Positions 19,201 through 24,176 of a DNA stretch of 64,000 bases are shown here, piece by piece. Source of the DNA: Paucimonas sp. (GTDB lineage Bacteria; Pseudomonadota; Gammaproteobacteria; Pseudomonadales; Pseudomonadaceae); the NCBI GenBank assembly GCA_031253995.1, contig JAIRVG010000073.1, positions 1 through 64,000 on the forward strand, written 5' to 3'. Below the pieces are notes generated by a model. It was not told the DNA's origin and ran no database searches. It saw only the letters and a list, made by a program, of their open reading frames with translations. The position numbers and the translations under genes are program-made. Numbering within the stretch: the first letter of the stretch is position 1; every line of letters starts with the position of its first letter.

Positions 19201-19274
19201 TAGAGGTCTACCTTGGCCTTGCGATAGGCGAGACCAAGGTCGTGCAGTGATAACGACATCTGAATGAAGTCCAT
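16260..19274 (-). CDS. Reverse transcriptase-nitrilase fusion (DRT1/UG1-like antiphage protein)
   Basis: 1004-aa single-chain fusion. The N-terminal RT domain spans about 140-360: motif A LALTADVSSFFHEL with Asp199, motif B KGLPVGLPASAVVANAAL (251-268), and catalytic motif C YYGRYVDDILLV with YVDD at 287-290. A roughly 350-residue alpha-rich linker follows. The C-terminal carbon-nitrogen hydrolase domain (about 720-965) keeps the complete Glu-Lys-Cys triad: Glu770 (LILPEVSLP), Lys831 (YRQDKQRP), Cys876 (AIMICSELT). RT-nitrilase is the architecture of defence-associated RTs of the UG1 (DRT1) group and relatives; subgroup assignment needs a tree. ATG 19274 has AAAGG seven bases upstream. The nearest island gene is the ParB-like protein on the same strand, 463 bp downstream. 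Confidence 0.88.
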   Translation of the reverse strand: MDFIQMSLSLHDLGLAYRKAKVDLYYSTNPSLLEIAKYEEDLSKNLTRLKDLIEGINEDWVKAPSFLGAWTLAPKEIQIAKANEDQSPIFASPEAEWQSVTVAGNHPSAVFRLMARCSIDFHVLSALWMMEVGNLFDKQLSSNVFGSRLRRNRHGEINVRALGSFKPYLRPFREWRDGGIKAMRTALSEKKKVLALTADVSSFFHELSPGFMLDDGFLKLAKIELSESQSKLNRLFISALLAWAQETPLKKGLPVGLPASAVVANAALLRLDQFINQQVVPLYYGRYVDDILLVMENASDIKTTDQFWEWIFSRDGGKDLLKKDNGSILFKPDYLKEDRIAFANSKNKLFILAGAAGTALVNAISEQINQRASEWRALPDLPNSPNTVATDLLKATNLAGEQADNLRKTDLLTLHRAGFALSLRNYEAFERDIPPKDWKAHRHTFFAAVIEHLLTPVKFFELAQYVPRIIGMATACEDFEYLAKIIKALEDLINKVDSDCALAIKSLADADVPTDARHVWKRSIWEETAQSIVSAFPSRLSKSGATAWKNHMADHMENLAFVIWSDFLDRPMNLASQHIQKLQARLFSFDLAHVPLRFAGLPQEMVSQRGIPLRKNLTTFDAEELLPDAISDGVARLAKWLRLKHGTPSGLTFATRPFSLNELYLIAPTPFAASSRKTLGLVVQALRGYELTEHKMPSLDKTHVLHIPDGEPKAKQTIAVASLETKDDSFTAAIMGLPDPDGLHRYQRVNRLINELISRPDGASYLILPEVSLPPQWFMRIADKLKGRGISLITGVEYLHAPGKYVRHQVWASLTHDGLGFPSLMLYRQDKQRPAFHEEQELFRLAGLQMQPTQEQQWKKPPIIQHGDFRFAIMICSELTNIRYRADLRGQVDALFVPEWNSDTDTFNALVESAALDIHAYIIQCNNRRFGDSRIRAPYKERWKRDILRVKGGIHDYCITGEIDVLSLRQFQSSHRSPASGFKPVPDGFNDDMASDRKVLPKGA

Positions 19275-19300
19275 TTCCTAACCTTTGGCAATCCTGAAGT

Positions 19301-19330
19301 ATCACGGATACTACCGAAAGCAGCCGTGAT
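19301..19330 (-). other. Hairpin in the RT-nitrilase 5' leader
   Basis: ATCACGG and CCGTGAT form a perfect 7-bp stem around a 16-base loop, 27 bases before the RT start codon. It could regulate translation or be part of a small structured RNA; no family recognised. Confidence 0.35.
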
Positions 19331-19527
19331 TAGGCTAACGCGCTTCAGCTCCATACCGAACACCATGACGCAACTGCTGAACCTACCTCTCGAGGCCCAG
19401 CAGCAAATGTAGAAACAAGCACGGACCATCGTGACGCCCTACCGTAATTTGACCTCTACCTAATGAGTAGTGTCGTTAAAAGGGGCAGAAACCCTAATGT
19501 TTCCCAGAGAGAAATGAGGCATCAAAC

Positions 19528-19558
19528 GAAAAAAGCAGCGCCTGATCGGCGCGGCTTT
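19528..19558 (-). terminator. Probable intrinsic terminator after the integrase remnant
   Basis: On the minus strand an AGCCGCGCC-GATCA-GGCGC(T)GCT stem with one bulge is followed by TTTTTT. It ends the integrase-remnant transcript and insulates the RT-nitrilase gene, whose own promoter must then lie in 19275-19527. The rest of 19275-19590 holds no ORF I can support. Confidence 0.6.
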
Positions 19559-19590
19559 TCCATCTACTCCCCCACCTAGCTCTGTGCCGT

Positions 19591-19854
19591 TCAAGATTTC
19601 GGATCAGGTTGGTCAGCCACCCATTGCTCGATTTCAAGGGAATCCCAACCCACAGCACGCCGGCCAATCGTCTTCCACCGGGGGTAACCTCCCAGCCCCA
19701 TTTCGGTCGTTTTCTTGTTGAGCTTGTATTTGTAGATCCAGCTCGGACCTCCAGTTTCTCCAACCTTGAAGTACAAGCCATTCCCATCATTCGCCATTTC
19801 CTTCTCGCCAGCCCTGGCAAGTTGCTCCACCCTTTTAACCGTCAGCTTCCCCAT
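19591..19854 (-). pseudogene. Integrase/AlpA deletion chimera
   Basis: An 87-aa reading. The first 55 residues (MGKLTVKRVEQLARAGEKEM, then DGNGLYFKVGETGGPSWIYKYKLN...MGLGGYP) are the arm-DNA-binding domain of a P4-type tyrosine integrase. The remainder (RWKTIGRRAVGWDSLEIEQWV) matches the C-terminal end of AlpA-type excisionase regulators. The join suggests a deletion that removed the integrase core and catalytic domain, together with the 5' part of a downstream alpA, and left the frame open. Neither part should be functional for recombination. Position and orientation next to attR are normal for such an integrase gene. Confidence 0.7.
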
Positions 19855-19894
19855 GAGCCCTCCACTACACCCATCCTCCCAGCCCACACCCCAA

Positions 19895-19906
19895 CCCATA
19901 CTTTGG
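19895..19906. repeat. Right-end copy of the arm-type 12-mer
   Basis: CCCATACTTTGG, identical to 12388-12399, lies between the integrase remnant start and the 27-bp attR repeat, where integrase arm sites are expected. Confidence 0.5.
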
Positions 19907-20026
19907 AGGCAGGCTTTCCTTGGTGGCATCTGGCCTTTAGTGGACGGACACATACGGGACACCCAGTAAAACCCAACGTTTACCGGGGTCGCTTATAAAA
20001 TCAGTGGAGTTCTCTGGACAACCTAT

Positions 20027-20053
20027 AAGCCGGCCACAAGCCGGCTTTTTAAT
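20027..20053 (+). repeat. attR: right 27-bp direct repeat
   Basis: Exact copy of 12312-12338, including the terminator hairpin and T run. It lies about 170 bases upstream of the integrase remnant and just beyond the HigA-type gene's 3' end. Confidence 0.85.
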
Positions 20054-20087
20054 GCCTGCGATTTATCGATCTTCAAACCTCCGCTGA

Positions 20088-20375
20088 TCACGCGAAAGCC
20101 AGCTTCTCCACGCTTTGCAAATCGACATGCTGACGTGCAATCCAGAGATCGTAGGCGTCCTGCATGGCAAGCCAGCTCTCCGGCGAACGGCCGAGGGCAA
20201 CCGACAGGCGCAAGGCCATCTCAGGCGTCACACGACTGGAGCCTTTCAGGACACGGCTGAGTGTGGAAGGCGCGACACCCAGCTTGGACGCCAGCTCGCG
20301 ACCACTGATGCCATTCGGTTCCAGATAGACGTCGGTGATGAACTCACCGGGATGTGGGGGGTTGTGCATGTTCAT
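20088..20375 (-). CDS. HigA-family antitoxin/transcriptional regulator without a visible HigB
   Basis: 95-aa HigA-type protein starting MNMHNPPHPGEFITDVYLEP, with the characteristic HPGE motif and an HTH at about 25-60 (SGRELASKLGVAPSTLSRVLKGSSRVTPEMALRLSVALG). HigB toxins normally lie immediately upstream; here only 113 noncoding bases separate it from an unrelated 90-aa gene, so it looks like an orphan antitoxin or stand-alone regulator. A 7-5-7 palindrome upstream suggests autoregulation. It appears to be core DNA just outside the island. Confidence 0.88.
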   Translation of the reverse strand: MNMHNPPHPGEFITDVYLEPNGISGRELASKLGVAPSTLSRVLKGSSRVTPEMALRLSVALGRSPESWLAMQDAYDLWIARQHVDLQSVEKLAFA

Positions 20376-20461
20376 TAATGGTAATCCTCATAGGCCAGGA
20401 GTAGGCCGTACCTCTGCCGTACTGCCTGTTTCGAAGAGCTTGCGCTGAAGGCAGCCTAACA

Positions 20462-20480
20462 TGTTGCGCAACACGCAACA
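20462..20480. promoter_or_regulatory. Palindrome upstream of HigA-type gene
   Basis: TGTTGCG-CAACA-CGCAACA, perfect 7-5-7 symmetry, about 87 bp upstream of the higA-like start; a likely operator. Confidence 0.55.
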
Positions 20481-20488
20481 GCGGACAT

Positions 20489-20761
20489 TCATCCGCCGCG
20501 TTGCTCACACAACTCCCGCCGCCGCCGCTCCAGATTCACCTGCCGCTTCGCCAACACCGCCGCCAGTTCATCCAGTCGCCGCTCTCCTTCGCTGATCGCC
20601 GCCTCCTTCGAGGCAAACAGTTCGCTGAGGGGATAACTGTGGCCCGTCTCAGTGCGGTCATAGCCGCTGCCGTAGATGCCACCCGCCACCAGCTCGATCC
20701 GCAGGATCTGGAAATTCCGGGTCAGCCGCCAGGCGACATAGGGGTAGGTGCGTTGCGTCAT
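20489..20761 (-). CDS. Hypothetical protein with C-terminal coiled coil
   Basis: 90 aa from ATG 20761 (MTQRTYPYVAWRLTRNFQIL); an in-frame upstream Met at 20782 is less natural. The first half is beta-rich (RIELVAGGIYGSGYDRTETGHSYPLSELFASKEAA) and the second a charged helix (ERRLDELAAVLAKRQVNLERRRRELCEQ). No family recognised. Codon use is typical of the host, supporting a real gene. It precedes the HigA-type gene on the same strand without fitting a HigB toxin. Confidence 0.6.
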   Translation of the reverse strand: MTQRTYPYVAWRLTRNFQILRIELVAGGIYGSGYDRTETGHSYPLSELFASKEAAISEGERRLDELAAVLAKRQVNLERRRRELCEQRGG

Positions 20762-20964
20762 CAGGGGGGTTCCGCGGCTCAATTCGACTCCGGCAGCAGG
20801 CTACGCCCATCGCTGTATAGCTTTCAATACAGCGAACTGCACCGTTGTTTCGCCGCCCATCTGTATTCGTCAGCAGAGGCGCTATATCTTCAACCACATA
20901 ACAACAACAGGAAATGCCCCATGCTGCTGGCCGGTCTGGGGGCCCTCCTGGCCATCTCGTGTTC

Positions 20965-21078
20965 ATGACCTTGGCGGACTGGAGCTTTGCGCTGGTTCCG
21001 ACCTTGGCGGGGGCGGTGTTCCTGACGGGGTTTGCCTGGGTGTATTGGAGGATGCCCTGGATGCAACGGGAACAATGA
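20965..21078 (+). CDS. Putative 37-aa single-pass membrane microprotein
   Basis: Reads MTLADWSFALVPTLAGAVFL followed by TGFAWVYWRMPWMQREQ, a clear single transmembrane segment with a charged tail. Its start overlaps (ATGA) the stop of a 15-codon ORF at 20921 (MLLAGLGALLAISCS), which has AGGA eight bases upstream, so translation could be coupled. Alternatively an in-frame ATG at 20914 would give 54 aa. No homologue recognised; the call rests on hydrophobicity and the ribosome-binding site. Confidence 0.4.
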   Translation: MTLADWSFALVPTLAGAVFLTGFAWVYWRMPWMQREQ

Positions 21079-21096
21079 TCGAAAGCACGACGCGTA

Positions 21097-21174
21097 CCCT
21101 GTGGGAGCGGGTTTACCCGCGATTACGGTAGTGAATCCACCATCGCTATCGCGGGTAAACCCGCTCCCACAGGG
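21097..21174. repeat. REP doublet (BIME)
   Basis: Two inverted REP arms (CTGTGGGAGCGGGTTTACCC and complement) closely matching the element at 8834, including the preceding acgacgcgtac flank. It lies between the putative microprotein and the 3' end of the LysR gene. Confidence 0.85.
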
Positions 21175-21187
21175 TCCGTGCGCTCAT

Positions 21188-22096
21188 TCAAGTGAACCAG
21201 TCGCGCCGCGACTCGAAAGCACTGCACAACACCTCCAGCACCTCTTCCACCCCCGCCCCATGCCGACTGTGGTTACTCACGCTGAGGAACATGTTGCGCC
21301 GCATCGGCGCCTCGAACAGATCGCCCAACCCCACCAGCGTACGGTCCAGACGACTGGCGTAGTGCGGCAGCAGCCCGACACAGACACCCCAGCGCAACGT
21401 CTGCAACAGCAGTTCGTGACTGCGCACCACCACCACCCCGCTCTCCCGCGCCGCCACGTAGCTGTTCCACGGCATCAGGCTCTGGCTATGCAGGTAGGCC
21501 CGCGATTGCACCAGCTGGAAATCGCTCAGTTCCACACTGCTCGCCGGCCGCGACTGCTTGCGCGAATAGCGCTTGCTGATATGCGGCTGGTAATACACGC
21601 CGGCCAGCCATTGGGTACGCATGTCCGCCGGTTGCTCCGGCAGGTCGTCGTCACTCAGCCACACGGCGATGTCGGCATGCTGCAGGGCCTCTGTCGAAGC
21701 ACCGCGCAGCTCGACGATCTCCAGGTTCAGCCGGGCACTACGCCGCAGATGGTTGAGCAGCTCGCGCAGGAAGATGTCGTGCAGCAACTCTTCCATCAGC
21801 ACCAGGCGGATCGGTTGCCAGCCCGGCGCACTGGCCGCTCGCGGGCAGTTGCCGGCCGCGGCACCCTGCAACGACTGCCACTCGCGCCCCTGGGGCGTCA
21901 GCTCCACCGCACTGTTCTGGTAGCACAGCAACGGCTGGCCAACCTGCGCCTCCAGCTGCGACAGCACCCGACGCAGGCGCGTCGGCTTGATATCGAGGCT
22001 GCGCGCGGCCTGCACGAAACTGCCGCAACGCCCGATCACCCGCAGGTACAACAGCGCTTCCTCCGCCGCGCTTCCCAGCCCTTCCCTTGGCTCCAT
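21188..22096 (-). CDS. LysR-family transcriptional regulator
   Basis: 302 aa from ATG 22096. N-terminal winged helix: EEALLYLRVIGRCGSFVQAARSLDIKPTRLRRVLSQLEAQVGQPLL (about 12-60), followed by a substrate-binding-like effector domain (QPIRLVLMEELLHDIF..., SVSNHSRHGAGVEEVLEVLC). It lies at the end of the tonB-exbD-porin-ppiC string and corresponds in position to PA0701 of PAO1 as I recall it. Effector and targets are unknown; it may control the adjacent surface genes. Confidence 0.85.
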   Translation of the reverse strand: MEPREGLGSAAEEALLYLRVIGRCGSFVQAARSLDIKPTRLRRVLSQLEAQVGQPLLCYQNSAVELTPQGREWQSLQGAAAGNCPRAASAPGWQPIRLVLMEELLHDIFLRELLNHLRRSARLNLEIVELRGASTEALQHADIAVWLSDDDLPEQPADMRTQWLAGVYYQPHISKRYSRKQSRPASSVELSDFQLVQSRAYLHSQSLMPWNSYVAARESGVVVVRSHELLLQTLRWGVCVGLLPHYASRLDRTLVGLGDLFEAPMRRNMFLSVSNHSRHGAGVEEVLEVLCSAFESRRDWFT

Positions 22097-22115
22097 GCTC
22101 GCTCCTTGCCGTGTT

Positions 22116-23033
22116 TCAGGGCTTTTCCCCAAGTACCTTGCCAACCGCGGCACCGTCGATGCTCAGGGTCTGGTCATTCACCAGCCCCGCCAGGTAGGCC
22201 TGGGCGATCTGCTCCTGACGCTGCTGACGCAAGGCCGCGACCAGTTGCGTCCGGACCTCGTCCAGGGTCGCCACCCGCGCCTCTTCACGCCCCAGCAACT
22301 TGAGGATGTGGAAACCTTCGGCCGTGCGCAGCGGCTCGCTGATGGCGCCGTCCTTCATCTGTTGCAGGGCCGGCCGCACCGCCGGCATCAGCTGGTTCAG
22401 CGGCAGCAGGCCGATCTCGCCACCGCGCTGGGCGCTGACCGGGTCGTCGGAGTTGCTGCGGGCCAGCTCGGCGAAGTCGGCATCCGCGCCCTGCGCCTTG
22501 CGGTGCAGCGCCTGCACCCGCTTCGCCGCGGCTTCATCGCCGGGCTTGGCGGCGATGAAGATCTGGCTGACCCGGTAGCGCACCGGCAGCATCAGGCTGG
22601 CGCGCTGGGCTTCGTACGCGGCCTGCACTTCTGCAGCGGACGGATAGCCTTCCGGCACCTTGCTCACCGAGGCCATGTAGCTACGCAGGATGATCTGCTT
22701 GCTGGCGGCATCGATGGCCTCGCGCACCTCAGGTCGCTGCTCCCATTGCTGGGCGCCCGCCTGTTCGAGCAGGGCCTTCTCGGTGAGCCGCGCACGCATC
22801 CAGTCGTCCAGCGCACCGCGGTTTTCCTGCAACTGCTGGCGCACCTGCGGCTGCACTTGCGCCAGCAGGGCCTTCAGTTCTTCGGCATCGACCTTCTGCG
22901 CGCCGAGGCTGGCCAGCGGCGCGGCGCTGCTGGCCGGCCGGGTGGCGGCCTCCACCGACGGCGGGATATCCCCGCCGCAACCTGCCAGGCTGAGCAAGGC
23001 GATGAGCAGCGCGCCAGTCCGTTGATTCACCAT
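22116..23033 (-). CDS. Periplasmic PpiC-type peptidyl-prolyl isomerase lipoprotein
   Basis: 305 aa. Signal with lipobox: MVNQRTGALLIALLSLAGCG, so probably lipid-anchored. A SurA/EpsD-like chaperone region follows (DAEELKALLAQVQPQVRQQL), then a parvulin domain (about 150-255: RYRVSQIFIAAKPGDEAAAK..., LARSNSDDPVSAQRGGEIGLLP, EPLRTAEGFHILKLL). It probably assists folding or transit of an exported product of this cluster, most plausibly the TpsA exoprotein, the TpsB barrel or the porin; this is inference. Start at 23033 is four bases before the upstream gene's stop. PA0699 occupies the same place in PAO1. Confidence 0.85.
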   Translation of the reverse strand: MVNQRTGALLIALLSLAGCGGDIPPSVEAATRPASSAAPLASLGAQKVDAEELKALLAQVQPQVRQQLQENRGALDDWMRARLTEKALLEQAGAQQWEQRPEVREAIDAASKQIILRSYMASVSKVPEGYPSAAEVQAAYEAQRASLMLPVRYRVSQIFIAAKPGDEAAAKRVQALHRKAQGADADFAELARSNSDDPVSAQRGGEIGLLPLNQLMPAVRPALQQMKDGAISEPLRTAEGFHILKLLGREEARVATLDEVRTQLVAALRQQRQEQIAQAYLAGLVNDQTLSIDGAAVGKVLGEKP

Positions 23034-23037
23034 CGCC

Positions 23038-23493
23038 TCAGGCCTCCTGCGCCACATCGCGGCGCTCGGCAGCCTGGCGGCTGTAGTCGCGCAGGTAGGC
23101 GACGAACTCCTGCAGCAGGCGGTCCCACAGCTCGCAGCTGTGGCGCAGGAACTGCCGCGTCACGCCACCGGTCACCGCACAGTCCATCTCCATCAGCAAG
23201 AACTCGCCCTGCTGCCACAGCCGGCAGAAACGCCGGCTGGCATTCCATTGCTCGGTCAGGCCGGCGGGCAGGTCGCCCTGCAGGCGCAGGGCGCAGCTGA
23301 AGCTGTAGTCGAAGTAGTGCCCCGGCGTGCCGGTGGGGTTGCCGAGGCGCAGCGCGTAGCCGACGCCCTGGCTGGCGCTGAGCAGTTGCACGGCGCCGTT
23401 CTGCTCGCTGCGCTCGACCCGGTAGCCGGCGTCCTGCAGCACTTCGGTCAGTTGCTCGGGGGTGACCTGTTCGATCAGTGCGGTCTCGCTCAT
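23038..23493 (-). CDS. YbjN-like (type III chaperone-fold) protein
   Basis: 151-aa cytoplasmic protein without a signal sequence. The opening VTPEQLTEVLQDAGYRVERSEQNG followed by alternating beta strands (VQLLSASQGVGYALRLGN, FCRLWQQGEFLLMEMDC) resembles the YbjN/secretion-chaperone fold. The C-terminus is helical. Function is unknown. It is translationally packed between ppiC and the coiled-coil gene, so it probably belongs to the same operon. Assignment by pattern only. Confidence 0.6.
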   Translation of the reverse strand: MSETALIEQVTPEQLTEVLQDAGYRVERSEQNGAVQLLSASQGVGYALRLGNPTGTPGHYFDYSFSCALRLQGDLPAGLTEQWNASRRFCRLWQQGEFLLMEMDCAVTGGVTRQFLRHSCELWDRLLQEFVAYLRDYSRQAAERRDVAQEA

Positions 23494-23506
23494 GGGTACT
23501 GCTCCT

Positions 23507-24160
23507 TCAAGGCTGGACCTGGGTCACGGCGGCGTGGCCGTCGACCTGGGTCTTGTAGAGATCGTCGCCGTAGCGCTGCGCCAGTTCCTCGAACTTCACC
23601 CGCGCCTCGGAGGCGAACGGCTGACGGATGCGCAGGGTTTCGGCGACGCCGATGTTCTCGTAGGCGGCCAGGATGTCCTTGGCCAGCCCGTACATTTCCT
23701 GGTTCTTGCCGGTGCAGCTGGCAAGTTCCTGATCGCGCTGCTGCAGGCTGGCCTGGACCTTCTGCCTCTCGGCATCACGCCCGCGGCTGAGGACCAGCAG
23801 CTCGTCGTAGGCCTGGCGGAACTTGCCGACCTGGGCCTGGCTCGCCGCCACCTGCTGGCTGGCCTGCTCGCGCAGGCCGGACTGGGCGCCGGCCAGTTGC
23901 TCGGCACGCTGACGGGCCTGGTCGCGCTCGCCGGTCAATTGCTTGACCAACGCCTGCGCCGCATCGCGCTGGCTGACCAGCGCCGCCTGTTCGGCACGCA
24001 CCCGCGCCTGCTCGCTCTGCACCGCCTGCAATTGCTGGGTGGTGCTGCGCAACTGGGCGCGCAGGCGCTCCTCCATGCTCTCGCCGTGGGCGGCCTGGGT
24101 TGCCAGGCCAAGGCCAAGCAAGGTGGCGACCAGGGTCAAGCGGTTGATGGGCATCTGCAT
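23507..24160 (-). CDS. Secreted periplasmic coiled-coil protein
   Basis: 217 aa from ATG 24160, preceded by GGGGAGG. A signal peptide (RLTLVATLLGLGLATQAAHG) is followed by a long heptad-rich coiled coil (about 30-140: EERLRAQLRSTTQQLQAVQSE..., QRDAAQALVKQLTGERDQAR). Then comes a short globular end with two Cys (ELASCTGKNQ and none nearby) and YGDDLYKTQVDGHAAVTQVQP. No enzymatic motif. Could be a scaffold linking the TonB system and the porin or TPS machinery; that is inference from operon position. Confidence 0.75.
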   Translation of the reverse strand: MQMPINRLTLVATLLGLGLATQAAHGESMEERLRAQLRSTTQQLQAVQSEQARVRAEQAALVSQRDAAQALVKQLTGERDQARQRAEQLAGAQSGLREQASQQVAASQAQVGKFRQAYDELLVLSRGRDAERQKVQASLQQRDQELASCTGKNQEMYGLAKDILAAYENIGVAETLRIRQPFASEARVKFEELAQRYGDDLYKTQVDGHAAVTQVQP

Positions 24161-24176
24161 GTCTGCCTCCCCGCGC

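Larger units (their letters stand above)
12312..20053. mobile_element. 7.7-kb genomic island (degraded integrative element) carrying an RT-nitrilase
   Basis: An exact 27-bp sequence occurs in direct orientation at 12312-12338 and 20027-20053, as expected for attL/attR. Between the copies lie an XRE regulator, adenine methyltransferase, ParB-like protein, RT-nitrilase and an integrase/AlpA remnant. Coding DNA at about 13800-15800 is clearly more AT-rich than the flanking core. The core on either side (CI-like repressor; HigA-type gene) would be contiguous without the insert. Confidence 0.8.

Noticed and set aside
16260..19274. Group II intron or retron interpretation of the RT
   Set aside because: No maturase or HNH domain, no msr/msd-like RNA recognised, and the C-terminal nitrilase triad fits defence RTs instead.
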